In this document: one piece after another, positions 32,382 through 41,598 of the stretch
Layout: every line of letters begins with the position of its first letter
Numbering within the stretch: position 1 is the stretch's first letter
Source: Halobacteriales archaeon QS_4_62_28
Lineage (GTDB): Archaea > Halobacteriota > Halobacteria > Halobacteriales > Haloarculaceae
Assembly (NCBI GenBank): GCA_003021685.1
Contig: PXRO01000047.1
Coordinates: 36,419-100,418, forward strand
Length of the DNA stretch: 64,000 bases
Reading direction: 5' to 3'
Translations under genes and position numbers: made by a program
The notes under the pieces: generated by a model
Told to the model about the DNA's origin: nothing
Seen by the model: the letters and a program-made list of their open reading frames with translations, nothing else
The model's database searches: none

Positions 32382-32609
32382 TTACTGTCCTCCGATCTGG
32401 TCGGCCTCGCGCGCGGTCTCGCGCAGCTGGAGCACGTCGCCCTCGCGAACCGGACCGAGGACGTTGCGGGTGATGATCCGACCCTTGTTTGATCCTTCGC
32501 GGATGCGGCACTTGACCTGCATGGCCTCGCCGTGCATCCCCGTTCGGCCCACGACTTCGATGACCTCTGCTGGCGTGGAGCCACTGTCTTCGGATTCCTC
32601 AGCACTCAT
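32382..32609 (-). CDS. rps28e: Ribosomal protein S28e
   Basis: A 75-residue small-subunit protein. The OB-fold sequence reads [54 protein letters not shown], which is characteristic of S28e. A short acidic leader ([13 protein letters not shown]) precedes it. It lies 11 bases after rpl7ae and 2 bases before rpl24e in the same transcript. Confidence 0.96.
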   Translation of the reverse strand: MSAEESEDSGSTPAEVIEVVGRTGMHGEAMQVKCRIREGSNKGRIITRNVLGPVREGDVLQLRETAREADQIGGQ

Positions 32610-32620
32610 GATCGGTCACC

Positions 32621-32983
32621 TCAGCGGAGTTCCTCGACCTTGCTGGCAATGTCCTCGACGTCGTCGGACGCGTCGCCGGCGTCGACGATTGCCGCGGCGG
32701 CGCTCCCGACCTGGAGGCCGGCAGCGTGACCGAGGTCGTCCTGCTCGGCGACAAAGAGGAACGGAACGTCCTTCTCGTCGGCGATGTCGGGAATGTGCAT
32801 GACGATCTCTTCGGGCTGAACGTCCTCTGCGACGAGAACGAGGTCCGCGTTACCGCGCTCGATTGCCTTGGTCGTCTCGTTGGTTCCTTTCTTTACACTG
32901 CCTGTGTCCCGGGCGACCTCGAGGGCCTCGAGGGCGTCCTCTGCGAGGTCTGCGGGGACGTCAAAGTCTACGTATACTGGCAT
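32621..32983 (-). CDS. rpl7ae: Ribosomal protein L7Ae
   Basis: A 120-residue kink-turn RNA-binding protein that serves the ribosome, box C/D and H/ACA RNPs and RNase P. The start [19 protein letters not shown] at 32983 is standard. The RNA-contacting motif [30 protein letters not shown] is intact. It is the first gene of the cluster, and the upstream region (32984-33185) is shared with the divergent tmcA gene. Confidence 0.96.
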   Translation of the reverse strand: MPVYVDFDVPADLAEDALEALEVARDTGSVKKGTNETTKAIERGNADLVLVAEDVQPEEIVMHIPDIADEKDVPFLFVAEQDDLGHAAGLQVGSAAAAIVDAGDASDDVEDIASKVEELR

Positions 32984-33185
32984 TGATGGATCACCTCCTG
33001 CACGCGGGCTCGCGCTCCCCCGCCGGGGTAGTCCTGAGAAGGCTGGGAGCATCATCAACCCGGTGCAGGCTGTACCCGTGACTGGACCACGCGCCCTAAA
33101 AGGGGTTTCGAAGCCGAAATCGCGTGCCAGGCCGGCACACGGTCAGCGACAGTGGACCGTCACACACATACTCGCGGGCAGGCCA

Positions 33186-35429
33186 ATGGGAGACATGGAA
33201 CTGGTGGGCCAGTTGCGCGAAGAAGCCAGACGCGTAAACGAGCGACGCGTCGTCGTCTTCACGGGCACGCCGACCGCGACGCGAGACGCCGCCGGGCGCA
33301 CACTCGACAGCATCGGGATTCCCGCCTCGGCGACGACTGTCGTGGGCCCGGAGGGCTTCCTCCCCTGTGAGCATCTCGAAACGGTCCACGCCGTGGAACT
33401 GCTCGGTCGGACGCGTGAGGCGGTCGTCCTCGACTGCCACGAGTCGTGCCGGCCCAACGCGCTGGGAACAGTGGTGGGCGCAGTCGACGGCGGCGGATTG
33501 CTCGCCCTTCTCGCCCCGCCACTCGACGAGTGGCCCGGGCGGCGTGACGGGTTCGACGAGCGACTGGCAGTCCCACCGTTCGAAATCGACGACGTGGCCG
33601 GTAACTTTCGGCGGCGATTGGTCGACCTGCTCCGTCGTCACCGCGGTATCGCTATCGTGGACGCAGACGACGATCACGTCGAACAACGGGGACTCACCGA
33701 CCCTGCGCCGCAATTGCCCGCAGATCCGCCCACGATCCCCGAGAGCCATCGTTTCCCCCGTGGGGTGTACGAGGCCTGCCGGACAGCCGACCAGGTCACT
33801 GCTGTCCAGTCGTTCGAACCCATGGCCGAACCCGGCAGTGCGCTGGTAGTCGAGGCCGACCGGGGGCGAGGCAAATCCAGTGCCGCAGGGCTCGCCGCTG
33901 GCGTGCTGGCCGATGCGGGCGCGGAGGTGCTGGTCACGGCACCACAGTACCGGTCGGCGAGCGAAGTGTTCGCCAGGGCAGTCGAGATACTCGACGAACG
34001 GGGAACACTCCGTGGCCGCGACGACTCGAACACGCCCCAGGAGTTACGCACCGACGAGGGGCGAATTCACTACGAAAACCCGGAGACGACGGCTCACATA
34101 GCCAGCGAAGTGGATGTCGTCATCGTCGACGAGGCCGCTGCACTCCCCGTGCGCGTACTGGAGAGCGTTCTCGACGCCCCATCGGTGGCCTTTACGACGA
34201 CCGTCCACGGCTACGAGGGCGCAGGACGGGGGTTCTCGGTGCGTTTCCGTGACCGTCTCGCAGCGAGTGACTACGACGTGACCGAACAGACGATGACGAC
34301 ACCGATCCGGTACGCAGCGCGCGATCCGGTCGAGTCGTGGGCGTTTCGTGCGCTCATGCTGGATGCACGGGCGGCAGTCGATCCGCTCGTCGAGGATGCA
34401 ACGCCCGCCTCTGTCGACTACGAGCGCCTTCCGTCGGAGCGATTGCTGGCAGACGAACGACTGCTTCGAGAAGCCTTCGGGTTACTCGTGCTCGCTCACT
34501 ACCGGACCGAACCGGACGACCTCGCGCGCCTCCTCGATGCCCCGAACGTGCGTGTGCGAGCGCTGACCGAAGACGGACACGTCGTCTCCGTCGCCTTGCT
34601 CGCCCGAGAAGGGGACCTGCCGGCAGATCGCCGGGCGCGGATGTACGAAGGCGGGCGCGTGCGCGGGAATTTGCTCCCGGACGTGCTGACGACACAGTTA
34701 CGCGACGAGGCCGCCGGCATCACGGTCGGCCAGCGCATTCTCCGGATCGCGACCCATCCCGCCGCACGCGATCAGGGTCTCGGATCTGCGCTCCTCGATG
34801 CAGTGGCCGAGGAGTTCGCCGACGAGGTCGACTGGCTCGGCGTCGGGTACGGGGCAACGCCGGAACTGGTCTCCTTCTGGGCGGACAACGACTACCAGAC
34901 GGTCCACGTCTCGACGACGCGCAACGACCGGAGCGGGGAGTACTCCGCACTCATGTTCAGGCCGTGTTCGGCGGCCGGGACGGACCTGATCGGACGGCAT
35001 ACGTCGTGGTTCCTGGATCGGATCGAGAGTGTCCTCTCGGACCCGCTGGACGACCTGGATCCGGATATCGCGCGGGCCACGCTACGGACCGTCGACGGGA
35101 CGCCCGCTCTCGATCTCTCGCCGCCCGAGTGGCGACTCGTCGCCGGTATTCCCGGTGGTGCGGGTGCCTTCGACACTGATCCGGAACCGGCCCGGCGACT
35201 CGCACTCCGCCATCTCGTCGCGCCGGCCGATCCAGACGCCCTCGATGACAGGCAAGAGCGCATCCTCGTCCGGAAAGCCCTCCAGGGCCACGCCTGGGAC
35301 ACCGTGGCCGAGGAGTTCGGGTTCCCGTCGACAGCTGAATGCATGCGCTCACTTGGGCGGATTGTCGAAAGATTGGTACGGCTGTACGGTAACGATACAG
35401 CTACGGAGGAACTCGACCGTCACCTATGA
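33186..35429 (+). CDS. tmcA: tRNA(Met) cytidine acetyltransferase
   Basis: Forms N4-acetylcytidine in tRNA and rRNA using ATP and acetyl-CoA. The 747 residues contain an N-terminal DUF1726-like domain (1-150), a helicase-like ATPase with Walker A EADRGRGKSSAAGL (about residue 223) and DEAAALPV as the Walker B, a GNAT domain (VGQRILRIATHPAARDQGLGSALLDAV) and a C-terminal RNA-binding helical region. The start MGDMELVGQ is preferred; a second Met at residue 4 is possible. It overlaps the next gene by 4 bases. The enzyme family is important in thermophiles; haloarchaea also have it. Confidence 0.9.
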   Translation: MGDMELVGQLREEARRVNERRVVVFTGTPTATRDAAGRTLDSIGIPASATTVVGPEGFLPCEHLETVHAVELLGRTREAVVLDCHESCRPNALGTVVGAVDGGGLLALLAPPLDEWPGRRDGFDERLAVPPFEIDDVAGNFRRRLVDLLRRHRGIAIVDADDDHVEQRGLTDPAPQLPADPPTIPESHRFPRGVYEACRTADQVTAVQSFEPMAEPGSALVVEADRGRGKSSAAGLAAGVLADAGAEVLVTAPQYRSASEVFARAVEILDERGTLRGRDDSNTPQELRTDEGRIHYENPETTAHIASEVDVVIVDEAAALPVRVLESVLDAPSVAFTTTVHGYEGAGRGFSVRFRDRLAASDYDVTEQTMTTPIRYAARDPVESWAFRALMLDARAAVDPLVEDATPASVDYERLPSERLLADERLLREAFGLLVLAHYRTEPDDLARLLDAPNVRVRALTEDGHVVSVALLAREGDLPADRRARMYEGGRVRGNLLPDVLTTQLRDEAAGITVGQRILRIATHPAARDQGLGSALLDAVAEEFADEVDWLGVGYGATPELVSFWADNDYQTVHVSTTRNDRSGEYSALMFRPCSAAGTDLIGRHTSWFLDRIESVLSDPLDDLDPDIARATLRTVDGTPALDLSPPEWRLVAGIPGGAGAFDTDPEPARRLALRHLVAPADPDALDDRQERILVRKALQGHAWDTVAEEFGFPSTAECMRSLGRIVERLVRLYGNDTATEELDRHL

Positions 35430-35911
35430 TCTCACTTCCCGTCCTCGTCGTCACATTCGTCCTGTTGATCGCTGGTGTCGTCGGCAGTCTGATCCCGCAA
35501 GTTCCGGGGGCACCGTTCTCACTCGGCGGTGTCCTCGTCTACTGGTGGGGGACGGGGTTCAGTGAACCCGAAACGCTGTTGCTCCTCGTCCTGGTGGGCG
35601 TTTGCGTTCTCACGTTCGTCATCGACTTCGCCGGTGGCGTAATCGCGGCGCGAGTCGGCGGAGCGTCGACGACGACGGCCGTTCTCGCTGGCCTCGTTGG
35701 CTTCGTCCTGTTTATCGTCTCTGGCGGTCCGCTCGGGATGATCCTCGGGATGGTCCTGACGGTGTTCGTCGCCGAGTATTACCGGCAGAACGACGCCAGG
35801 GCCGGTGCAAAAGCCGCTCTGGTTACGACACTTGGCGTTCTCAGTTCTGCCGTCATGCAAGCGGTCCTGACGGGGTCGATACTACTGACGATGACACTCG
35901 TCGCGCTGTGA
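35426..35911 (+). CDS. DUF456 family membrane protein
   Basis: A 161-residue membrane protein with about five hydrophobic segments and the Gly/Pro-rich signature LIAGVVGSLIPQVPGAPFSLGGVLVYWWGTG, which defines DUF456. A DFAGGVIAARVGGAS segment and GPLGMILGMVL follow, as in the family. The function is not known. Its ATG overlaps the tmcA stop codon, so the two are co-translated, although no functional link is known. Confidence 0.85.
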   Translation: MISLPVLVVTFVLLIAGVVGSLIPQVPGAPFSLGGVLVYWWGTGFSEPETLLLLVLVGVCVLTFVIDFAGGVIAARVGGASTTTAVLAGLVGFVLFIVSGGPLGMILGMVLTVFVAEYYRQNDARAGAKAALVTTLGVLSSAVMQAVLTGSILLTMTLVAL

Positions 35912-35950
35912 TCGGGAACGCATTTGATTGTCGCCGTCGAAGGTCCACGT

Positions 35951-36112
35951 ATGGAGTGTGGCGAGGACGACTGCGAGCGACGGGCCGCGGTCGAGTTACA
36001 CATCCCGTGGCGGGAGAATCTCCGGGTCTGTCCAGCACATGCGCGCGTCTGGGCACAGAAAGACGGGGTCGTCCCGGCACCAATCGAGGGAGAAGAGGAC
36101 CGCTGGCCCTGA
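35951..36112 (+). CDS. Small haloarchaeal Cys-rich protein
   Basis: A 53-residue protein starting MECGEDDCERRAAVELHIPWREN. The C3, C8 and C-x-A-H (VCPAHARVW) residues form a plausible single zinc site of the C2CH type. The length and layout match a family of very small haloarchaeal proteins without known function. It ends directly before the stop codon of the convergent acetyltransferase gene. Confidence 0.6.
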   Translation: MECGEDDCERRAAVELHIPWRENLRVCPAHARVWAQKDGVVPAPIEGEEDRWP

Positions 36113-36844
36113 TTACAGTTTCTTGGCCATCATCACTTCGTCGCTGTACTCGCCTTCGAGTTTGTAGTGGTCTTCCCGGATCGCTTCGATTTCCCAGCCG
36201 TGCTCTTCGAGGAACTCGATCCCCTCTTCGTTGGTCGATGGGACGGAGTTGTATATTTTCTCGAAATCCTGCTTTGCGGCCCACTCTAGGCCGCGTTCGA
36301 GCAGGTGACTGCCGATACCGAGATCACGGTACTGGTCGAGAACGCCAACCGTGAGTTCCCCGGTGTGGCTCAGTTTAGCAATTTCGGGGTGCTTGAGATG
36401 GACCCAGCCGACAACCTCGTCCTCGACACAGGCGACAAAGAAGATTCTCGATTCGAGTTCGTTGTGCCGGAGCAACACCCCCTCACTGTCGACCACGTCG
36501 GCGACCGTCTCCGCGTCGACGTACGTCTTGCCGCCGATGGCCTGCCGGATCGCACCCACTAATCCCGTCAAATCCTCCTGACGGGCCTGCCGAATGGTGA
36601 ACTCGATATCGTTGGCGGTGAACTCCTCTTCGACGGGGTCCTCGTATGCGACGCGCAGCTTGCCGTCTCTCTCTTCGAGTGTGCCGTTGCGCTTGAGAAT
36701 CGCGACGTGGTGGCCGAAGGGTCGTGGTTCCATGCGAAGCGATTCGCACACCTCCTCGGGCGGTACTGACCCGTTGCTCTCGACGTACTCGTAGATGTCT
36801 TTCCGATCCGCGTGATCGAACTGTAGTGGCTCGGTTAATTCCAT
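36113..36844 (-). CDS. Winged-helix / GNAT acetyltransferase fusion
   Basis: A 243-residue protein. The N-terminal 75 residues form a winged-helix domain (DHADRKDIYEYVESNGSVPPEEVCESLRMEPRPFGHHVAILKRNGTLEERDGKLRVAYE). The C-terminal GNAT domain has IRQARQEDLTGLVGAI, VVGWVHLKHPEIAKLSHTGELTVGVLDQYRDLGIGSHLLERGL and a final EEHGWEIEAIREDHYKLEGEYSDEVMMAK. Such haloarchaeal fusions may couple acetylation to DNA binding, but the target is unknown. The start at 36844 is chosen over an ATG five codons upstream. Confidence 0.82.
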   Translation of the reverse strand: MELTEPLQFDHADRKDIYEYVESNGSVPPEEVCESLRMEPRPFGHHVAILKRNGTLEERDGKLRVAYEDPVEEEFTANDIEFTIRQARQEDLTGLVGAIRQAIGGKTYVDAETVADVVDSEGVLLRHNELESRIFFVACVEDEVVGWVHLKHPEIAKLSHTGELTVGVLDQYRDLGIGSHLLERGLEWAAKQDFEKIYNSVPSTNEEGIEFLEEHGWEIEAIREDHYKLEGEYSDEVMMAKKL

Positions 36845-36911
36845 GTGGATTGATACCACGCCCCTATACTTAATGGTTTATCGGATTCTGTGGCCGTGAA
36901 AATGGACGACC

Positions 36912-36963
36912 ATCCGACAGCATTCGGGAGAAACGCAGTGACGATCCGACAGCATTCGGGAGA
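36912..36963. repeat. Two exact 20-bp direct repeats
   Basis: ATCCGACAGCATTCGGGAGA occurs at 36912-36931 and 36944-36963, spaced by 12 bases (period 32). The pair lies in the 132-base gap between the hypothetical gene at 36977 and the acetyltransferase gene start. It is too short to be a CRISPR array. It may be a duplicated operator for the acetyltransferase gene. Confidence 0.6.
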
Positions 36964-36976
36964 GGACTCAGTACTG

Positions 36977-37348
36977 TCACTGACGCGGCGGAACGTCAGT
37001 CAACAACTGTGCCACGTCGCGGATGTTGTGCGTTTCGACGAGCAACTCTGCGGCCTCCGTGATCGTGAAATCGGCCGTGATTTTGGTCCCGTAGCAGGCG
37101 GCGTAGGCCACGAGCCAGTCGTTGAGCGCACCCTGGAGCAGGTCGAACTCGCGTTCGGAAAAGCGGACCATCGACTCACCTGTCCTGGCCTCACAGTACA
37201 GCACGACGGTCGGTCCGAGACCCTCCCGGAGCAGATCCATCGCCCGGTCGTCGTCGGGCGGATCGGGGTCGATGCCAGACCTGACGGTGGCGGCCTCGTC
37301 GGCCAGTCGTTCGATCCGCTCGGTGTACTGTGAAACGGTGTCGACCAT
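36977..37348 (-). CDS. Hypothetical protein at the end of the fix operon
   Basis: A 123-residue protein starting MVDTVSQYTERIERLADEAATVRSG. It is helical, with the segment LLREGLGPTVVLYCEARTGESMVRFSEREFDLLQGALNDWLVAYAACYG (split in two helices) and a C-terminal ELLVETHNIRDVAQLLTDVPPRQ. I know of no family name. Its ATG follows the fixCX stop with no spacing, so it is very likely cotranscribed with the electron-transfer operon, and similar proteins may accompany fix genes in haloarchaea. The role is unknown. Confidence 0.65.
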   Translation of the reverse strand: MVDTVSQYTERIERLADEAATVRSGIDPDPPDDDRAMDLLREGLGPTVVLYCEARTGESMVRFSEREFDLLQGALNDWLVAYAACYGTKITADFTITEAAELLVETHNIRDVAQLLTDVPPRQ

Positions 37349-39010
37349 CTATCCGTCCTTGTACTCGACGCCCTTGCCGCCGTCCGGGTGTTCCCAGTGG
37401 GTGTCGGCGACGACTGCACAGGTCCCACACTCGACGCATGGCTGGGTATCGAGGCTCACGACGTGGTCCTCGCTCCCATTGGTCTGGACGTGCTCGTCGC
37501 GATAACAGCCACCGCCGAAGTCTTTGGCGCTGACCGGACAGGCCGTTACGGCCGTCCCGGACGCCTTGAAGGAGTTGTCGATCAGTTCGATGTGTGGGTC
37601 GCCCACGTCGTATGTCAGGTCACCGATCCGGTCGTCGAGTTCCGGCGGTTCGACCGTGTTTTCGTCGGTCACTGGCTCACCGAGTTCCTCGGCGATGATC
37701 TTCGGAATCGTGACGTACGGCGTCCGGGTGTCGGGCATCATTGCCATCAGTCGCGGCGAGGAGAACAACCGTTCGAGGACGCCCTCGCCGAGAGTTCGGA
37801 CGCCGAAGCGACCGAGTGCCGACTCGGCGATGGTGTCGGTAAGCGAGGCAATCGAATCTGTTTCACCGAGTTTGCCGACGATATCGTAGCTGGTCGGCCG
37901 GAGTTTGTCCATCACGCCTTCCTCGTTCAGTTTCTGCTCGTAGCGCCGGCCGGCGTCGTGAGGAGTGCCTCGCGATTTGGCCGTCGTATACGCCTCGGCG
38001 GCGAGTGCGCCTGCCGTCACGGCGTGGTTCATCCCCTTGATGATCGGCCCCTGGGCCTGCATCTGGCCGGCGGCGTCGCCGACGAGGACGAGACGGTCCC
38101 TGTGTGGTGACTCGTGGGCGACCTTCTTCGAATCGGGTACCAACTTCGCCGAGTACTCCCGTTCCTCGTACTCGTCGCCGAGCCACTGGGTCATCAGTGG
38201 GTGGGTGAGAAGGCTGTCGAGCAGTTCGTGTGGCTCGGCCCGTTCGGCCGCGATGGAATCGAGGTGGAAGACGGTGCCAATCGACAGAGAGGCCTCGTTC
38301 GTATAGAGGAAGCCACCGCCACGCACACCCTCGAACAGGTCGCCCGAGAACAGGTGGGCAACACCCTCGTCGTCGTCGATGTCGAACCGCTCGTTGATCA
38401 CCTCGGGTGGCATGTCGACGACAGCCTTGACCCCCTGGAACCACTCCTCGGGTTCCTCCCAGTCCATCAGACCGGCGTCGCGGGCCAGTTCGGAGTTGAC
38501 GCCGTCGGCGGCGACGACGATGTCGGCTTCGATGGGGTCGAGTTCGGCCATCTCGACGCCGACGATTTCTCCCTGGTCACGCAGGAGACCAGTGACGCGC
38601 ACGTCGGTCAGCAGCCCGCCGCCGGTCTCGCGAGTCATCTCGTGGACGCGCTCGCCGACCCACGAGTCCATCTCCCGGCGGAGGACGGCGTCGGCCCACT
38701 CCGTGTCGTGGTGGTGCAACTGCGAGATGTCGAACGTCGCGACCTGCTCGCCGGAGATGTTGTGGATGTAGTTTTTTGTCGCCGGCCGTTCGGTCGCTTG
38801 CTCGCGGAAGTCCGGGAACAGGTCGTCGATGGTGTAGGGAGCGGACTCCTCGGCATAGATGAGGCCACCCGAGACGTTCTTCGACCCGGGTTCGGCCCCG
38901 CGTTCGAGGACGAGTGTCTCGATTCCGCTTCTAGCCAGTGTCGCTGCCGCGGCCGCGCCGCCGGGTCCGCACCCGACGACGACAGCCTCGTACTGTTCGT
39001 GCTCAGTCAT
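37349..39010 (-). CDS. fixCX: FixC-FixX fusion (ETF:quinone oxidoreductase-like flavoprotein with ferredoxin domain)
   Basis: FixC passes electrons from the electron-transfer flavoprotein towards quinone. The 553 residues start MTEHEQYEAVVVGCGPGG, with the FAD GxGxxG at 13-18, and the FixC landmarks SGGLIYAEESAPYTIDDLFPDF, LADGVNSE-like VAADGVNSELARDAG, and GDAAGQMQAQGPIIKGMNHAV. The last 90 residues are a FixX-like iron-sulfur domain with CPVSAKDFGGGCYRDE and CVECGTCAVVADTHWEHPDGGKGVEYKDG. In many bacteria FixX is separate, so this is a fusion. It overlaps etfA by 8 bases. Confidence 0.88.
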   Translation of the reverse strand: MTEHEQYEAVVVGCGPGGAAAAATLARSGIETLVLERGAEPGSKNVSGGLIYAEESAPYTIDDLFPDFREQATERPATKNYIHNISGEQVATFDISQLHHHDTEWADAVLRREMDSWVGERVHEMTRETGGGLLTDVRVTGLLRDQGEIVGVEMAELDPIEADIVVAADGVNSELARDAGLMDWEEPEEWFQGVKAVVDMPPEVINERFDIDDDEGVAHLFSGDLFEGVRGGGFLYTNEASLSIGTVFHLDSIAAERAEPHELLDSLLTHPLMTQWLGDEYEEREYSAKLVPDSKKVAHESPHRDRLVLVGDAAGQMQAQGPIIKGMNHAVTAGALAAEAYTTAKSRGTPHDAGRRYEQKLNEEGVMDKLRPTSYDIVGKLGETDSIASLTDTIAESALGRFGVRTLGEGVLERLFSSPRLMAMMPDTRTPYVTIPKIIAEELGEPVTDENTVEPPELDDRIGDLTYDVGDPHIELIDNSFKASGTAVTACPVSAKDFGGGCYRDEHVQTNGSEDHVVSLDTQPCVECGTCAVVADTHWEHPDGGKGVEYKDG

Positions 39011-40697
39011 CGCTGACCTCCTGGAGTGCCGTCGGCAGTTCGCCCGACTCGACGGCCTCTGTGAGTCGAGGCAACACCTCGAACAGGTCGCCCTGAATGA
39101 AGTAATCCGAGAAGTCCCGGATGTCGGCGTCCGTGTTCGTATTGATCGAGATGATCGTATCGGACTCGTCCATCCCGACCTTGTGCTGGATCGCGCCGGA
39201 GATGCCGGCCGCGATGTAGATGTCCGGTTCGACGACCTGACCGGACTCGCCGATCTGGCGATCCTCACCGATGTACTGCTCGACGTGACTGTCAAAACTG
39301 TACGACGACGTGATGACGCCCCGCGAGAGGCCGAGGTCGGCGTCCTCGAAGGCATCGACGAGATCCAGACCGAGTTCGATCCCTTCAGTCGGACTGTCGC
39401 CGATGCCACGCCCCATTGCGACGATCACGTCGTGACCGGTCAGGTCGACGCCCTCGTCGAGCTGATCGTAGTCGGTTACGTCGACGTGGAACCACGACTC
39501 CTCGAGGTCCATCTCATGTTCGACGACCTCGCCCTCGGGTTCTGGCTCTGCCTCGGGAATCTCGAAACTTCCGGGGATCACCGAGCCACCCTGCGGGTGG
39601 AAGTCCCGGTTTGGCTTGTCGATACAGAGGATTGTCGAGTACTCGAAGCCCGAGAAGTCCGGGCGCTTCATGTGCAGGATGCGCTCGAACTCCCTTTTGT
39701 CGCCGGCCTGGCCGGTCTTGGCGGGGTTCGAGATCATCGCGCTCTCGATGTACAGTCCCGAGCAGTCACTCGCCAGGCCGGAGTCGAGTTCACCCTGGAC
39801 GAGCGCCGAGAGGTCCCGGCCGTTGTTCGTCGCCGGGAACAGCGTATACCGGGGTTCGTGGTAGTCCCGCCAGTCGTAGTCGCCGTCACGACACATCCCA
39901 CAGAAGATTTCAGTGTATGGCTTGTGCCGGAAGCGGTCGAGGCGGTCGTCCTCGTGGTAGACGACCCGGTCTGCGCCGTAAGCCAGCACTTCCTCGGTGA
40001 GGTCGCCAACGGAATCGCCGATGAGAACGGCGACGACCGCCTCGGGATTGCCCTCCTCGTCGCCGCCGTAGTGGCCCGAGGAATCGTCGTCGGCGACGCC
40101 ACGGTCACCGGCCGGGTCTGCGTTGTAGTCGTCCATCAACTCCCGGGCCTTCCCGAGCATCTCGCGGGAAACGTCGATCAGTTCGCCCTGCTGGGTCTCG
40201 CAGTAGACCCACATGTCCCGGTACGTGCCCTCGACAGTCCCCTCGACCCACTGCTTCTCGTCGGTCGGATGATCGAGGTCGGGGTGTTTCTCCTCGGGCG
40301 GGACGTGCTCGACTTCTTCGATTTCGCCGTCCTCGTCCTCGCTGCCCTCGATGGACTCGATTCGACTCTCGATCTGGCTCCTTGCCGTTTTGCGGTCCTG
40401 CCCGTCTTTCTCGCGTTCGAGCATGTCCCGCAACACGTCGGCATCGTCGACGTCCCGGACGAGGTTTGCCACGTCGGCGACAGTCAACTCCGAGAGGTCG
40501 ACCTCGCTGGGATCGACCGCCTCGTCTTCGGCGGTGAGTTTCTCCAGTCGATCCTCCAGTAGCGTCTTTACCGGAACCCGGTCCTCGCCATCACGTTCGA
40601 GGGCGAGCATCGCCTCGATCTCCTCGGGGTCGTCGATGTCCGTGATCTTCGGACCGAGTGCCGCGATTTCGTACTCTGTTGGGTCTATCTCGGGCAT
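39003..40697 (-). CDS. etfA: Electron transfer flavoprotein alpha subunit with N-terminal extension
   Basis: Binds FAD and AMP or a second FAD as the alpha subunit of ETF. The 564 residues are far longer than the usual 310-330. The normal ETF-alpha spans about residues 160-555 with insertions, shown by VVAVLIGDSVGDL, the FAD-binding MGRGIGDSPTEGIELGLDLVDAFEDADLGLSRGV and VEPDIYIAAGISGAIQHKVGM, plus SINTNTDADIRDFSDYFIQGD. The first 150 residues are an acidic helical extension (ALERDGEDRVPVKTLLEDRLEKLTAEDE, LRDMLEREKDGQDRKTARSQIESR) with two similar helical units. The gene lies 2 bases after etfB. Confidence 0.88.
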   Translation of the reverse strand: MPEIDPTEYEIAALGPKITDIDDPEEIEAMLALERDGEDRVPVKTLLEDRLEKLTAEDEAVDPSEVDLSELTVADVANLVRDVDDADVLRDMLEREKDGQDRKTARSQIESRIESIEGSEDEDGEIEEVEHVPPEEKHPDLDHPTDEKQWVEGTVEGTYRDMWVYCETQQGELIDVSREMLGKARELMDDYNADPAGDRGVADDDSSGHYGGDEEGNPEAVVAVLIGDSVGDLTEEVLAYGADRVVYHEDDRLDRFRHKPYTEIFCGMCRDGDYDWRDYHEPRYTLFPATNNGRDLSALVQGELDSGLASDCSGLYIESAMISNPAKTGQAGDKREFERILHMKRPDFSGFEYSTILCIDKPNRDFHPQGGSVIPGSFEIPEAEPEPEGEVVEHEMDLEESWFHVDVTDYDQLDEGVDLTGHDVIVAMGRGIGDSPTEGIELGLDLVDAFEDADLGLSRGVITSSYSFDSHVEQYIGEDRQIGESGQVVEPDIYIAAGISGAIQHKVGMDESDTIISINTNTDADIRDFSDYFIQGDLFEVLPRLTEAVESGELPTALQEVSDD

Positions 40698-40699
40698 GG

Positions 40700-41554
40700 T
40701 CAGTCACCTGCCGCATACGCGTCGAGTTCGTCGAACACCTGTTCGATCTCCGGGTCGTCGACGCCGTCGATCATCGTCGCCTCCCGTTCGGCGGGTGCCT
40801 TCGGGATCGGATCGACGCCGGCGACGATAGTCGGCGAGCCATCGAGGCCGATGTAGTCGGGATCGAGATTCAGGTCCTCGTGATCCCACACTGTGAGGTA
40901 GTCTTCGTGCGCCTCGGCCCGTTCCTGGGTCTCCTCGCGCAGATCCTTCCAGCGGAGCCTGTGGCTGGCTTTCCGGTAGGTCGGTTCGAACTCCGGATCG
41001 GCGACGACAAAGGCCGGCAGTTCCGTCTCGACGGTCTCGATTTCCTCGATATCGCCTTCGACGAGTCGCTTCGCCCGGACTGTCCCGGCCTCCTCGTCGA
41101 CATCCAGTGCGATGACGTGGGTGATCATCGGCATATCCAGACACCAGCACGTCTGTGGCCCAGTGTGGCCGGTCTCGCCGTCGGCGGTCTTGAAACCGGC
41201 AAAGACGAGGGCCGGCTCGTCGTCGAGTTTCTGGATACCCGTGGCGACGGTCATCGCCGTTGCCCAGGTGTCTGCGGCCCCCATCTCCCGGTCCGAGAGG
41301 AGATACAGCTCGTCAGCGTACACGTCACGCATTCCCTCCTGCAGGACTTCCTTGTAGCCGGGCGGCCCCATACTCATCAGTGTCACGTCGCCGCCGTTGC
41401 GGACTTTCGTCTGCAACGCCGCACGGAGCGCGTGCTTGTCGTTCGGGTTCATCACGGTCGGCGTCTTCCCCCGTTCGAGGTGGCCGTCCTCGTCGAACGA
41501 GACCTGTCCCTCACGGAAATCGGGAACGCCTTTCGTCAGTACGACTGTGTGCAT
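40700..41554 (-). CDS. etfB: Electron transfer flavoprotein beta subunit
   Basis: The beta subunit of the ETF pair, 284 residues. The start MHTVVLTKGVPDFREGQVSFDEDGHLERG gives the typical VLTKGVPD opening. ALQTKVRNGGDVTLMSMGPPGYKEVL, LYLLSDREMGAADTWATAMTVATG and the FAGFKTADGETGHTGPQ region form the ETF-beta fold; the nucleotide-binding T-G-x-x-G region is present. In the fix-type group these proteins can bifurcate electrons or feed quinones. First gene of etfB-etfA-fixCX-hypothetical; the upstream promoter is at 41555-41625. Confidence 0.92.
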   Translation of the reverse strand: MHTVVLTKGVPDFREGQVSFDEDGHLERGKTPTVMNPNDKHALRAALQTKVRNGGDVTLMSMGPPGYKEVLQEGMRDVYADELYLLSDREMGAADTWATAMTVATGIQKLDDEPALVFAGFKTADGETGHTGPQTCWCLDMPMITHVIALDVDEEAGTVRAKRLVEGDIEEIETVETELPAFVVADPEFEPTYRKASHRLRWKDLREETQERAEAHEDYLTVWDHEDLNLDPDYIGLDGSPTIVAGVDPIPKAPAEREATMIDGVDDPEIEQVFDELDAYAAGD

Positions 41555-41558
41555 TGGT

Positions 41559-41598
41559 TACGGTACCCTCGTGTGTGTATCTCACCCACGGGTACGTA
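41559..41598 (-). promoter_or_regulatory. Inverted repeat between the TATA box and start of the etf/fix operon
   Basis: An imperfect inverted repeat (GTACCC-CGTG and CACG-GGTAC cores) at about 41563-41573 and 41587-41596 lies downstream of a TATA-like TTAAAAATCG (41614-41624) and before the etfB start. The position would let a bound protein block transcription of the operon. It is a candidate operator. Confidence 0.4.

Noticed and set aside
36912..36963. A two-repeat CRISPR-like array.
   Set aside because: Only two 20-bp repeats with a 12-bp spacer, no cas genes and a promoter-like location.
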